Shown in pieces: positions 42,511-54,858 of a stretch of DNA of 64,000 nucleotides. A program made the translations under genes and the position numbers. The DNA is from Mycoplasmatota bacterium (GTDB taxonomy: Bacteria; Bacillota_I; Bacilli_A; Acholeplasmatales; Acholeplasmataceae): NCBI GenBank assembly GCA_018622495.1, contig CP076021.1, forward strand, positions 558,001 to 622,000. The letters run 5' to 3'. The notes beneath the pieces are model-generated. The model had not been told where the DNA came from and did no database searches. It worked only from the letters and a program-made list of their open reading frames with translations. Each line of letters begins with the position of its first letter. Position 1 is the first letter of the stretch.

Positions 42511-45471
42511 ATGTTTGGCATATTCTATATTCAAAGTGCATATAGCATGCTCAATAATACATTGCATTTAGAAAAACTTATAAAAACATTAAAAGAAAAT
42601 TCATATGACTTTGTAGCACTATCTGATGATCAACTTTATGGGACTTATCAGTTTTTTAAACTAGCTAAAAAATATGGAATAAAACCTATATTAGGGATGA
42701 CAATAGAAGTGGTAGAAGATTTATATAAGTCTTCGTTTTTGGTTTATGTTAAGAATCAAGAAGGATATCAAAATCTATTAAAACTTGCATTTATCAAATC
42801 AATGCAGGATATTGATTTAAAAACATTACAACAATATCAAAAAGGACTCATCATTATTTCTACTGGCGAAGATAGTGTGATTACAAATCATATTTTGCAT
42901 CAGGATATGCAACTTGCTTATGAAGATGCTCAATTATTTGCGAGAAGTTTTGAGTCTTTCTACTTAGGTTTAAGTTTTGATTCATTAACGCTTGATGTGA
43001 AAGTATCTTCGAAATTATATGAATTAAGTGAACAGACTGGTATAAAATTATTACCAATTCATCGCACCTCATATGAAAAAGTTTCTGATAAAGAGGCGTT
43101 TGAAGCATTAATTCATATTAAAGATCCAAAACAACAAATGAATGAAGATGCTGACTATCATGTATTAACAAAACATGAACTACAACATATGTTTTCAGAT
43201 TATGACTTTGTTTTTTATCAAGCAGAACAAGTTGTTAAATCTATTGATTTTAATTTAGAATTTCCATCATATGAAATGCCGTTATATCAAACAAAAGGTG
43301 CTTCTGGAGATGCATATTTAAAATCATTAGCAATTAAAGGATTAAAAAAGAGATTAAAAAAAATAAATACGGATCATCATATATATCAACAAAGATTAAC
43401 ATATGAATTAAATATTATTCATCAAATGGGATATGATCATTATTTTCTTATAGTTTTTGATTTTGTTAGATATGCAAAAACACATGACATATTAGTAGGC
43501 CCAGGTAGAGGTTCTGCAGCTGGCTCATTAGTTTCTTATTGTTTAGGGATTACCGATGTAGATCCTATTAAATATGATTTATTATTTGAAAGATTTTTAA
43601 ATCCTGAAAGAGTAACAATGCCAGATATTGATATGGATTTTCCCGATAATCGTCGTGATGAAGTTTTAAGATATGTCCAACAAAAATATGGAAAAAATCA
43701 TGTTATTTCAATTGTAACATTTAATACATTTGCGATTAAATCATCAATGAGAGATATCGCACGTGTTATGGATATTGATCATCAACGTGTTGGTGGTATG
43801 ATTAAGCGCGTCATGCAAGAAGATATTGATCCTAGCGATCATGAAATCATGAAATTATTAGAAGTTTCAAAGAAAATTGAAGGATTGCCACGCCAAACAG
43901 GAACTCATGCTGCAGGCATGATTTTAGCGCAACAAGATTTATCTTTAAGCATACCGCTACAAATGGGTAGCAATGGATTTTATCAGTCACAATTTGAAGC
44001 TAAAGATTTAGAAAAATTAGGTTTATTAAAAATTGATTTTTTAGGCATTAAAAATTTATCGATTATTCATGAAGTCATAACGCTCATAAAACAAAAAGAA
44101 CCTGATTTTGTTATACAAGATATACCGCTTGACGATGCTAAAGTCTATCAACTTTTGAGTGTCTCTGACACATTTGGTGTCTTCCAACTTGAATCATCAG
44201 GTATGCGTAATGTTTTAAGAAAATATGAACCAAAAGTTTTTGAAGATCTTATAGCATTATTAGCATTGTTTAGACCAGGACCAATGGATTTAATAGATGA
44301 TTTTATTGCGAGAAAAAATGGTGCATCTTTTGCATATATTCATCCCGATCTAGAACCTATTTTAAAAAATACATATGGCATTATAGTTTATCAAGAACAA
44401 ATCATGAAAATTGCAAATGAGTTTGCAGGATATTCGCTTGCACAAGCCGATATCTTGAGAAGAGGTATATCTAAAAAAGATGCGGATATACTCAAACAAG
44501 AGCGCAAAAGATTTGTTGATAAATGTATGCAAAAAAAATATAGTTTTGATGTGGCATCAACTATTTATGATTTAATTGTTAAATTTGCAGACTACGGGTT
44601 CAATCGATCCCATAGTGTTTCATATGCTCTTGTTGCGTATCAAATGGCATATTTAAAAGTTAATTATTATGCATATTTTATGACTGTCTTATTAACACAT
44701 GCTATAGGAAATGATACAACAACATATGAATATATTTCAGATTTGAAACGTCATCAAATAGAAGTACTTTCTCCTCATATTAATTTAAGTACAAATAAAT
44801 ATCAGTTACTTGATCAAGGTATATTAATGCCATTTAATCAAATGAAATCATTTGGTCGTATTCAAGTAGAAAAACTATTAGAAGTTAGAGCAAATAAACC
44901 TTTTGAAAACTATCAAGATTTTAAACAAAGAATCAGGTCAGTACTCAACCAAAAAAATATAGAAACACTTATATATGCTGATGCACTTAAAGTGTTTCAA
45001 CTAAATCAACATACATTGTTTGAGCATCGTTCATTTGAAGAAACAGGTTATGGGAAATATATTGCTGATTATCAAATGAAAATGTATGAAGAATATCCTT
45101 TTAGTGTACTTGCTGCACATGAAAAAGAAGCACTTGGATTTAATTTAAACTATCATCCATTAGTTGCATATAAAAATATGATTGAATCGCTTCATTTAAA
45201 TCAATTAAAAGATAGTGCAAAACTATCAACAATTAAAGCATTAGCATTTATTGTTGATATTAAAGAAATTACAACGAAAACAAATCAAAAAATGGCATTT
45301 CTTACATTAGATGATGGTGTGACACAAATAGAAGCAACTGTATTTACAAGAAATTATCATCAATATAAGAAAATGCTTGATCAAGAAGTTAAACTCTTTG
45401 AATTAAAGAAAAACACTTATCAAAATAAAACTTCATTTATTGTTGAAAAAATCAAAAAAGTTGAGGCTTAA
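42511..45471 (+). CDS. dnaE: DNA polymerase III alpha subunit, DnaE type
   Basis: 986 residues. Order: N-terminal PHP domain (residues 1-230), polymerase palm with GPGRGSAAGSLVSYCLGITDVDPIKYDLLFERFLNPER (about 331-368) and catalytic Asp pair MPDIDMDFPD, fingers (RQTGTHAAGMI, GLLKIDFLGIKNL, RPGPMDLIDDF, YQEQIM, ADYGFNRSHSVSYA), and a C-terminal OB fold. No exonuclease domain, so it is DnaE, not PolC. The PHP metal motif normally HxHSxYS reads YIQSAYS and LSDDQLYG, so PHP metal binding looks lost. It is shorter than the 1,160-residue Escherichia coli enzyme. Confidence 0.95.
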   Translation: MFGIFYIQSAYSMLNNTLHLEKLIKTLKENSYDFVALSDDQLYGTYQFFKLAKKYGIKPILGMTIEVVEDLYKSSFLVYVKNQEGYQNLLKLAFIKSMQDIDLKTLQQYQKGLIIISTGEDSVITNHILHQDMQLAYEDAQLFARSFESFYLGLSFDSLTLDVKVSSKLYELSEQTGIKLLPIHRTSYEKVSDKEAFEALIHIKDPKQQMNEDADYHVLTKHELQHMFSDYDFVFYQAEQVVKSIDFNLEFPSYEMPLYQTKGASGDAYLKSLAIKGLKKRLKKINTDHHIYQQRLTYELNIIHQMGYDHYFLIVFDFVRYAKTHDILVGPGRGSAAGSLVSYCLGITDVDPIKYDLLFERFLNPERVTMPDIDMDFPDNRRDEVLRYVQQKYGKNHVISIVTFNTFAIKSSMRDIARVMDIDHQRVGGMIKRVMQEDIDPSDHEIMKLLEVSKKIEGLPRQTGTHAAGMILAQQDLSLSIPLQMGSNGFYQSQFEAKDLEKLGLLKIDFLGIKNLSIIHEVITLIKQKEPDFVIQDIPLDDAKVYQLLSVSDTFGVFQLESSGMRNVLRKYEPKVFEDLIALLALFRPGPMDLIDDFIARKNGASFAYIHPDLEPILKNTYGIIVYQEQIMKIANEFAGYSLAQADILRRGISKKDADILKQERKRFVDKCMQKKYSFDVASTIYDLIVKFADYGFNRSHSVSYALVAYQMAYLKVNYYAYFMTVLLTHAIGNDTTTYEYISDLKRHQIEVLSPHINLSTNKYQLLDQGILMPFNQMKSFGRIQVEKLLEVRANKPFENYQDFKQRIRSVLNQKNIETLIYADALKVFQLNQHTLFEHRSFEETGYGKYIADYQMKMYEEYPFSVLAAHEKEALGFNLNYHPLVAYKNMIESLHLNQLKDSAKLSTIKALAFIVDIKEITTKTNQKMAFLTLDDGVTQIEATVFTRNYHQYKKMLDQEVKLFELKKNTYQNKTSFIVEKIKKVEA

Positions 45472-45472
45472 A

Positions 45473-46351
45473 ATGCAAGAAAATAAATTACAAAAAGCAA
45501 TAATTATCGGCATCGTTTTTAATGTTATCCTAACTTTGATAAAGCTTACTTACGGTTATTTAGGTCAAACGCAAGCACTTATCACTGATGGCTATAACTC
45601 TTTTACTGATGTTGTGATGAGTGTGCTTATATTTTTCATGATACGTTTAGCCACTAAAAAGCCAGATGAAGATCATCCTTATGGTCATCAAAAATTTGAA
45701 GGTGTTGCATATTTCGCGATTGGTATGGTCTTTTTGTTTTCAGCATTTTTATTAATCTATCACATTACAAATGAATTTATTTTGTTTCTTCAAAATGATA
45801 TAAACGATGTAAAACCAAATATAATGACTTTAATTGTTTCTATTGTTGCTTTAGGTATCAAATTATTTCTTGCACTCTTTTATAGAAAACTCTACATAAA
45901 ATCTAAGCATCCAACTTTAAAAGCTGAATCTAAAAATCATGCTTTAGACATGATCTCAACTGGATTAGCTATTATAGGTATCATACTTGCTAGACTTGGT
46001 TTTCAAATGTTTGACTACATTGCCGCATTGCTCATTGCCTTATTAATTTTAAAACTTGCGATTGAAACTATTAAAGAAGCAATCACTTTTTTAGTTGATC
46101 AATCACCTGAACAAGAATTGATACAAAATATATATGATTATATCATTGCATGCGATGGTGTTTTAAGCATAGATGAATTGAAAATGAGAATACATGTCAC
46201 ACAATTATATGTTGATGTTGAAATTGGAGTTAACGCTCAAATGACGCTAAAACAAGCACATGATATTGCAGAAGAGGTTCACATAGGAATTGAAAACAAT
46301 TTTTCGAAAGTTATTCATTGTATGGTTCATGTAAATCCATACAATAATTAA
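45473..46351 (+). CDS. Cation diffusion facilitator (Zn/Fe/Mn efflux)
   Basis: 292 residues. About six membrane helices with metal-site residues in DGYNSFTDV (helix 2) and HALDMIST (helix 5), and the cytoplasmic DEDHPYGHQKFE signature; then a soluble ferredoxin-like domain (residues 210-290, MVHVNP end). CDF proteins export divalent cations by proton antiport. The start lies one base after the dnaE stop, with GTTGAGG inside dnaE, so it is co-transcribed. The metal is not predictable; a CPx ATPase for Zn/Cd is at 26676. Confidence 0.9.
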   Translation: MQENKLQKAIIIGIVFNVILTLIKLTYGYLGQTQALITDGYNSFTDVVMSVLIFFMIRLATKKPDEDHPYGHQKFEGVAYFAIGMVFLFSAFLLIYHITNEFILFLQNDINDVKPNIMTLIVSIVALGIKLFLALFYRKLYIKSKHPTLKAESKNHALDMISTGLAIIGIILARLGFQMFDYIAALLIALLILKLAIETIKEAITFLVDQSPEQELIQNIYDYIIACDGVLSIDELKMRIHVTQLYVDVEIGVNAQMTLKQAHDIAEEVHIGIENNFSKVIHCMVHVNPYNN

Positions 46352-46468
46352 AAATTTATCATATATAAAATATATGTAAGTATAGTCTTAATTGATTGTT
46401 TTTATATGATATATTTGATAAAATCAACTTATAAATAGATATATTAATATATGAAAGGCGGTTTTGAT

Positions 46469-49400
46469 ATGCCATCTCTACCAGCGTTATACATAATACA
46501 ATGGGCGACCATTGGTATATATGTGGGATTATTCTTCCTTCTAGGGGTTTTCAGGGGTGCACAAAAGTCCCTTTACTTTTTGATTGTTAATATAATCACT
46601 ACTATCCTTGTTATTGTTTTAATTAGTCAATTATCAATTAGTTTAGTGTTTAATTTCATTGATCAACAAAGTTTTTTTAATATGATTAATGGATATGCAG
46701 GGGGAGCACTAGATGATTATATGTCATATCTCAACGACCCGGCTATTTCAAATACTATTTTTGTTTTTGTTGATTTAGTATTGCGTATTGTAGGATTTTT
46801 TGTCCTATATCCAATTCTAAAACGTATATTAACATTTTTGATTTTCAGACCTATATGGGCATTTGGAATTAAAAAAGCGATTATTAAAAAACAAAATAAT
46901 GATTTAGAAGATAAAGCACAAGAAAAAAACATTAAATATAAGAAAAGAAAAAGAATTAAAAAAGGACCTGTTAATCGTCTAGTTGGAGGTCTTTTTGGTG
47001 GTGTTCACGGGTTAATTATTGTATTTATGATTTTAATTCCGGTGACAGTAACTGCAAGTTATGTTTCAAATGTTGATGCATCTGCACTAACGAGCATTGC
47101 TTCTGAAACAGATCAATTAGCTACTGGTGTCGGAGGTTTTCAAATACCTGATGAAGTCATTCAATACTTACAAGAAGTTCAAGAGATGGATGAATTAGGA
47201 TTTTCATCTTTTACAAGACAAATTAAAATTAATGAAACACCGATAGATCAATACATTTTTGATGAAGTGTTTACTGTTCAAACTGAAATTGATGATGAAG
47301 CAGTAGATGTTAACTTTATAAATGAATTAGAAAACATTATGGGCATAGCAACTATTTTAATCAATGGTGGTTATTTAGCTGAGGATTTTGATTATACACA
47401 AATTTCAACTGATAATTTAGAAGATATAGAAGCCATTTTTAATTATATTGGTAGTTCGGATGTCTTAAGCTATATGGTACCAGCTGCAACAAAATATGGT
47501 ATTGAAAATATCTTAGCAGATGAAATTGGTATGAATTTATATGATAGAGATACTTCACAAGCAGCAATCGATATGTTTTTAAATATTGATTGGGATAATG
47601 AATTCGACCGTTTATATGCTTTAATAGAATCCGTATTAGAATTTGGTTCAGTTGAAGAAATTATGGCATTTGCTGAAGATCCAGCAACATTAGCAGAAAT
47701 AACACCTGCACAAGGTGCTGCACTTGCAAATATTCTTCGTTCTGTCGGCGACTTAGAAGTGTTGAGCTTAATTAATGTGGGTATTGATTATTTAACAACA
47801 CTTGAAGAAGTTCAATCAAATATTAGTTGGATTGATGATGCTTCAGAAAAAGAAGATTATTTACAAGAAAAACTAGCTTTTATTTTAGATGATCCAGATT
47901 TCTTTGTTGGAGATAATGGAGAAATCACTGAAATTGCTAATTTAATAGAATTAATATTTAGTGATACATATGGTGATACTAACTTAGATGTAATTATCGA
48001 AGCTAATGGTGACCCTGCGGTTATTTTAGAACAATCAAATTCAGATTGGGTATCTGCATTAATTAGTCAATTAACTGAATTAGAATTATTAATGAATGCA
48101 TTACCAATTGGTGTTGATTTTGCACTTTATGAATTCGGTGGAGATAGTATTGATCAAGAGTTAGCAGACGATTTTGAAACAGTAATGGCTGATGTTGATT
48201 GGTCAGATGAATTTGATAATATTGATAATATTTATCAAAGTATTGTTCAATTAGGACTAGAAGACATATTATCTGATAATCCTGATTATTATGCTTATGT
48301 TGATAACATCGTTTTAAATAATATGGATGATGTTCGCGATATCATCTCATATATATTTGAGGATTCACAAATTGTTGGTTCAGCGCTTGATATCTTGGCA
48401 CCAACACTTATTGAAGATTATTTAACTGATGAAGATATAAAAGAAATCGTCCAAAGTATTGCATTAGATGACGAAGACGCATTTGATTTTAATGTGGGTC
48501 AAGAAATCATTAGTATACTCGATATTGCTGAATTAACTTATGGATTCGCTAATATTTCTGAACTTCAAAGTTTCTCTACAATGACACAAGAAGAACAATT
48601 ATCTTTATTAGCTGATTTTGGTGATATGGAAGATGAAGATTACACTGCTTTCTTAGCAGCATTTGATAATCTTCAAATATTAAATAGAATTGATGAAACA
48701 GTTGCTCAAAATATAGTTGATAAATATGATTTAGCTGATTCAGTTTATATTCCTACGACATTTAGATTAAGTGATGATATTACTGCCATACTTGATATGG
48801 TACATGATGTAGGTGTCTATTTAAATGATAACGATACTGCAGGTATGGATTATCAAGATTTAGATTTAACTAATTTATTAAGTGTTTTATCAGATGATTT
48901 ATTAGATGAGACACAAAGATCTAACCTATTATTTTATAATATAGCATTTTACGCTAAAAAATATGCAGAAGACCCAAGTATATCAAGTTACTTAGCAGTA
49001 CCTGATAGTTTATTAAATGCAGGTGTAGAAAGCCAAGCATGGGAAGATGAAATTTCAGCATTATTTGGTAGTGTCTTCGATATTGCAGAAGTTGTTGGAG
49101 AAACCAATGGCATCACTTTATCTGTAAATGATATCTTATTATACTCAAACGAAGCATATCGACTACCAGTTGAAATCATTACGCAATTTAGTGATTTAAG
49201 TGTAGCTCAAGATGCATTCTCAAGTTTAGATAGTTCATTAATACTTAGAACGTCTATATCAAATATGATAGATAATCAAGGAGAATCTTTATCAGGATCA
49301 TTATACGGTCATGTAGTTAAAACACCGGATCATCTGCAAACAGATGGTGTCTTAGACACAGGAATATTTGTTGATTTGATTCATGGATTTGGTAGTTTTA

Positions 49401-52400
49401 CTGATGGTATGAATGAAACATTAGCATATGATACAATCGGTCAATTTACATTTGATGATCTTACACCATTGTTTAACGCATTTAATCAAATGGATGAAGC
49501 TGATATAGAAGCATTAGTTGAAACTGATTTATTACATGGTGTTATTTCAGAATTGTTACTCGATACTGATTTCCAAAGTGAAATTGTAACAGTACTTAAT
49601 GATGCCCAAGACTTACTTGAATTCCCTTCAGATTTACTAGAAGTTGATAGTGAACTGATAGATAATGGCGTTTTAGTTAATGGTGAAATTACAAGCTTAT
49701 TTGTTATGGTTCAATCTCTTAAAGTTACAAGCGTTGAAGAATTAACCGGTGTTGGACTTGAAACCTTTACTGATTTAGTTGTTGCAGATCCTAATACTGG
49801 AGAAGATGCGTTTGATGAGTTCTTCGGTTCGAATTATATTTATACTTTACTTGATAAAGTTTTACAGATGGAAAGTCTTCATGAATATGTTGGTACAATG
49901 TTAGGTGATGCATTAGGTGCAGACTTTTCAACATTGGATTTAACTATTCCAAATGAGATGCTTGGACAAGAAGCAGATGTAACTGCTGGTAATATAGAAC
50001 CAATTGAAGAAGACCGCATTCCACGTGCTGAATTTAGACGTATGTTAGTTTCTTTAAGTCAACTTGGTGATTTAGGAGAATTAGGCCTAAATACATTTAC
50101 TGATATGATTGATCCTGCAGACGCAAATGATAATTTCTCAGTATTTATTGAATCTGATTTCATTTATTTAGTATTAAGTAGATTAATAGGTAATACTGGT
50201 TTTAGTGGATATGCTGAAGATGCATTATCTGGTGCATTTGGTGATGATCCAATTGATTTAGATATGGATGTACCTTCAGACGCATTAGGTTCAACTGGCA
50301 TTGAAATAGGTTATATTTCTAGAGTAGAAGTTAGGAACTTAATGGTATCATTTAAATTGTTAGGCTTTGATGGTGAATCTGAATTAGATGTTGCTACAAT
50401 TATAAATATGCCAACAAGTAATACATATCCTACAACAGGACAAGATGACTTAGATATATTCCTAAATAGTATTTATTTAAGAGATAAAATGAGTCAAATG
50501 TTATTATCTGATACAATTATTGATTTAATTGGTGCAGGACAGTTCACATCTGCAGACTTTGATTTACCAATAAATGCTTATGATAGTGAATCGCGTTTAT
50601 CACAAGATCAAATACATGCTGTATTCGATAGTCTAGTCTTATTAGGCATAGCTGATTTTGATAATTTAGATATAGGCATTGGAACAGTTACTGATTTAAC
50701 ACCAGCTGAACAATCAGAATTGCTTGACTCACTATATTTATATGAAGTCATAGATTTAATGATTAAAGCACAAGAAGGAGATTTAACCATACCATCTGAT
50801 GCTTATGTTAGTGGTGGATTCTACGATGAGATGATTTCTAAAACAGAAATACTTGCTGTCTTAAGTGTATTTGCTATTCCTGAAATTGGTAGTGATCCTA
50901 CAGCAATTGATACGAATGCAATTACAATTACTGTACTAGAACAAGTATTAGATAAAGGTTCAGTTATTATAAATCAAATGATATCTGATCAAATTGAAAC
51001 AGCGTTAACTATAGATAATGTTAGTGTTCCAGAAGCGTATGAAACTATTGTTGGCGTAGACCGAATTTTACTAAGTGAAATGAAAGCATTAGTTGTAGCA
51101 ATGGGCGAAATGGGATTAACTGATTTATCAGCTGCAATTTCAGTTGATGCAGTTGGTATAACGGAATTACAAAATATACATTATTTAGGATTAGGTACTG
51201 ATCCAGTATCTGATGACTACGATTCATATATTATTCATAACTTGATTGCAGAACAAGTTGAATCAGCATTATCATTTGATGATTCAACACTTCCAGAAGC
51301 TTACTTTACAACTGCAAGTTCAATCGATAGATTATCTGCTGATGAAATTCAAGCATTAATTGAAGCAATGAGCGTTATTGGTGTGACTGATTTATCAGGT
51401 GCAATATCTATATCAACAGTAACAGTCGCAGATCTACAATCACTACATTATTTAGGATTAGGTACTGATCCAGTATCTGATGACTATGATTCATATATTA
51501 TTCATGATTTATTAAGTGAACAAATCGAACCTACATTGTCAGTTAGTTATGCAGCTCTTCCAGAAGCATACTTTACAACTGCGAGTGCAATTAATCGATT
51601 ATCACCTGATGAAATTCAAGCATTAATTGAAGCGATGACTGAAATGGGAATTTCTGATTTATCAATATCATTTGATGCAAACAATGTAAATACAACACAA
51701 TTACAAAATCTACATTATTTAGGTTTAGGTACTGATCCAGTATCCGATGATTACGATTCATATATTGTCCATCGTATGTTATCTGATGGTATAAAAGATG
51801 TATTATCTGATCGACCATCAACAATTTATATGACAAATGGTGATATTACAGCTGATGAAATTCAAGGTGTTATTGATGCTGTTGCTATATTAAATAGTAA
51901 TCCAAATGCATCACTTGCAACAATGTCATTCGCAAATGGTGGACTAACACCAACTAAGATTGAAAGTTTACTTGATATAAGTTCATTATTAGTTGATAGA
52001 CAAATCTCAGCAGGTATCATCTCAGCAGGATTAGCTGTAAGTGAAGCTTATGCTGAAGTTGGTGATTTCAATATATGATAGTTTAGCTATTAATGAAGAT
52101 CTTAAAGAAGATGAAATGTATGCATTAGTTGCTGAAGTGACGAAAATGGGTATAACTGATTTAAGTGGTACATTCTCTGCAAGTAACATTACAGTCACTG
52201 AATTACAAAATGTTCATTATTTAGGATTAGGTACTGATCCAGTATCTGATGACTATGATTCATATATTATTCATCATATGTTATCTGATGGTATAAAAGA
52301 TGCATTAACTGATCGTCCATCCACAATTTATATGGCGAACAATGATATTACAGCTGATGAAATTCAAGGTGTTATTGATGCTGTTGCTATATTAAATAGT

Positions 52401-53387
52401 AATCCAAATGCATCACTTGCAACAATGTCATTCGCAAATGGTGGATTAACACCAACTAAGATTGAAAGTTTACTTGATTTAGAATCATTATTAGTTGATA
52501 GACAAATCTCAGCAGGTATCATCTCAGCAGGATTAGCTGTAAGTGAAGCTTATGCTGAAGTTGGTGATTTCAATTATGATAGTTTAGCTATTAATGAAGA
52601 TCTTAAAGAAGATGAAATGTATGCATTAGTTGAAGCAATGAACATCATGGGATTAACTGATTTAGATGCAGCATTTGCTCCAGATTCAATTACAATTAAT
52701 AATTTACAATCACTACACTATGTTGGTTTAGGTACTGACCCAGGTACAGATACATATGAATCTTATATGGTCCATAATATGATATCTGACTCAGTTGATT
52801 CAACATTAGATGTACCATCTGATGGTTATATGGCAAGTGGTTATATGTTAGCAAGTGAAATTCAAGGTGTCATTGATGCATTATATGCAATCAGTGGAGA
52901 CCCTGCAACTGATACATTACTAGATATCATGCCAGTAGCTGCTTCTACATTTAGTCCATCATTAATAGAAGATTTACTTGATATAGGCGCACTTACAGTT
53001 TATAGATTAGTTGCCGATGGTATTATTTCAAGTAGTGTTGCAACATTAGAGTCAGAAGCTGAAGTTGGCGATGCTAACTATGATAGTTTAGCGATTGGTG
53101 ATGATTTGAAACTTGACGAAATGTATGGCTTAGCAGAAGCAATGGAAATCTTAGGTGTTACTGATGTAACTCAAGTTGCAAATATTAATTCAGCAGCTGT
53201 TTTAGGATTAACTGATGCTGAAGTTGATACAATACTTGATAATTCAAATACGATTACATACTTTATTATTGATGATGTTATTGATCCAGATGATTTATTC
53301 TTCCCTGGAGATTATGTTGTTGATGAAGCAGGTAATCAAAGAGTTGAAAGAACAGTATTAATTACACATATTAAGAACAATAATTAA
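46469..53387 (+). CDS. Giant CvpA-like membrane protein with acidic repeats, frame broken near 52073
   Basis: ATG at 46469 follows AAAGGCGG. Residues 1-205 hold about four hydrophobic segments, a basic stretch (IKYKKRKRIKKGP) and RLVGGLFGGVHGLIIVFMILIPV, which resembles CvpA/colicin V production proteins. About 2,100 residues follow: Asp/Glu-rich, Lys/Arg-poor, helical-looking, without cysteine that I can see. The C-terminal third is repetitive: LGLGTDPVSDDYDSYI and variants near 51185, 51458, 51728, 52222 and 52725. A one-base insertion at 52071-52076, judged against its own repeat copy, stops the frame at 52078; removing it gives about 2,305 residues. Domain topology suggests a large extracellular part. 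Function unknown. Confidence 0.75.
51170..53180 (+). repeat. Tandem intragenic repeats, including a near-identical 501-bp duplication
   Basis: Units of about 270 bp begin near 51170, 51440 and 51710, each with the LGLGTDP segment. The units near 51712 and 52214 are about 501 bp (167 codons) long and almost identical over most of their length, for example ACAGCTGATGAAATTCAAGG at 51848 and 52350. A third, diverged long copy starts near 52715. The high DNA identity shows recent duplication. Confidence 0.85.
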
Positions 53388-53397
53388 AATAAGTAAT

Positions 53398-53430
53398 AAA
53401 AAAGGCGAATCTTAAAGATTCGCTTTTTTG
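53398..53430 (+). terminator. Bidirectional terminator between giant protein and M20 peptidase
   Basis: Stem GCGAATCTT (53405-53413) / AAGATTCGC (53415-53423) with A run before and T run after. Confidence 0.9.
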
Positions 53431-54858
53431 TTAGATTTGGTATAAAAAATGTATATAAAATTTTGTACTATTAATAACATTTTCTTTTGTTATTCTTTCA
53501 TCATCACCGTGGATAAGTTTTAAATCAGCTTTTGTTAATTGATAAGGTGCGAACTTATATACACGATCACATATTCTATGATAATGTCTTGAATCAGTAG
53601 TAGCAACCATTAAATAAGGTGAAACGATTGTATCTTGCCAAGTGTTTTTAATAGCTTCATCAAATAATTTAAAAGTGTCATCTACTAATGATGTTGGTGT
53701 AGGTTCTGATACTTGTAAAACTTTAATAGAAATATCATCATTGTTAATTATTTTTTTAATTTTATCAATCACATCTTTTGAAGTTTCTTCAGGTCTAATT
53801 CTAATATTAATACCAACGGTTGCTTCATTAGGTAATACATTTAATGCTTTACTCCCATTTAAAACTGTAAATGCTAATGTTGTTTTAAACATCGCATATA
53901 ATTCGCCACCAGACAATTTAGCAATAAGCTTAATAATTGGTTTAAACAACCAAATATTCGCAAATATAAAACGTATAGCAAAAGATGATGAATAAGGTGC
54001 AATATGATCAAACATTGTTTTAATAGGTTTTGTTAGTTTCATTTTAAATGCTTTATGATGATTGAGTTTATCAATTGCATGAGCTAGCATTGTGACAGGT
54101 GTATCTTTAGGAGGTGTTGAAGCATGTCCTCCTTTTGATTTTGCAGATAATTCAATATTAGTAAATCCTTTTTCAGCAACACCGATGACTGCAACTTTTT
54201 GTGAAACGCCAGGAAACATATTTGAAACGATTGCGCCACCTTCATCAAAAACAAGATGCGGTTTAATATGATTTTCTTCAAAATATGAAACCATAAGTTG
54301 TTGAGTAGGACCACCAATTTCTTCTTCACCAGAAAAGGCAATATAGATATCTTGTTTAAATTGATGATTTTTTGATAAAACATATTCAATAGATTCCATA
54401 ATAGCATTGACAGTAACTTTCGTATCTAGTGTGCCTCGCCCATAGATATATGTGTCATCACTTATACCGCTAAAGGGTTCTACTGACCAATTTTTGGAAA
54501 CTGGAACAACATCAAAGTGTGCCATAAAAACAATTGGTTTATCTTTTGACTTACCTTTAATATGAAATAGAACGCCAGTACCAATTTCCATATAGGTTGC
54601 GTTTTTATTAATTAAAGGATAATCATTTTTAAGTAAAGTTTTAAAATCACTAAAAGCCTGTTGATCGATATCTTCTTTACGATGATAGGATACTGTTTTA
54701 ATTTTTAATTTCTTTTTAAATGATTCTAATATTTTTTCTTCATCAACATCAATATCTTTTAATTCGTGTGGAAGAAGTTTTTCATGAAACATAAAAGTTT
54801 TAATGATAAGTACAATCAATAAAAGAATGAATGCACTAACTAAATATTGCCACCACAT
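53431..54858 (-). CDS. Membrane-anchored M20 family metallopeptidase
   Basis: 475 residues. N-terminal membrane anchor (residues 3-24), then the di-zinc M20 fold: MAHFDVVPV (HxD, ligand and catalytic Asp), GRGTLDTK (bridging Asp), SGEEEIGG (catalytic Glu-Glu), VFDEGGA, and C-terminal LIHGDDERI (His ligand). The lid/dimer domain lies between (GGHASTPPKDTPVTML). It resembles the PM20D1/carboxypeptidase S branch that acts on N-acyl amino acids or dipeptides; the exact substrate is open. It is last in a minus-strand operon directly after two membrane-protein genes, one base apart. Confidence 0.92.
   Translation of the reverse strand: MWWQYLVSAFILLLIVLIIKTFMFHEKLLPHELKDIDVDEEKILESFKKKLKIKTVSYHRKEDIDQQAFSDFKTLLKNDYPLINKNATYMEIGTGVLFHIKGKSKDKPIVFMAHFDVVPVSKNWSVEPFSGISDDTYIYGRGTLDTKVTVNAIMESIEYVLSKNHQFKQDIYIAFSGEEEIGGPTQQLMVSYFEENHIKPHLVFDEGGAIVSNMFPGVSQKVAVIGVAEKGFTNIELSAKSKGGHASTPPKDTPVTMLAHAIDKLNHHKAFKMKLTKPIKTMFDHIAPYSSSFAIRFIFANIWLFKPIIKLIAKLSGGELYAMFKTTLAFTVLNGSKALNVLPNEATVGINIRIRPEETSKDVIDKIKKIINNDDISIKVLQVSEPTPTSLVDDTFKLFDEAIKNTWQDTIVSPYLMVATTDSRHYHRICDRVYKFAPYQLTKADLKLIHGDDERITKENVINSTKFYIHFLYQI

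Noticed and set aside
42511-43200. PHP domain of DnaE as an active proofreading nuclease
   Set aside because: The HxH metal motif is replaced by YIQ and the second motif by SDDQ, so metal binding is unlikely.
51045-51836. Minus-strand ORFs within the giant gene repeats
   Set aside because: They recur only because the plus-strand repeats recur; low-complexity composition and no ribosome sites.
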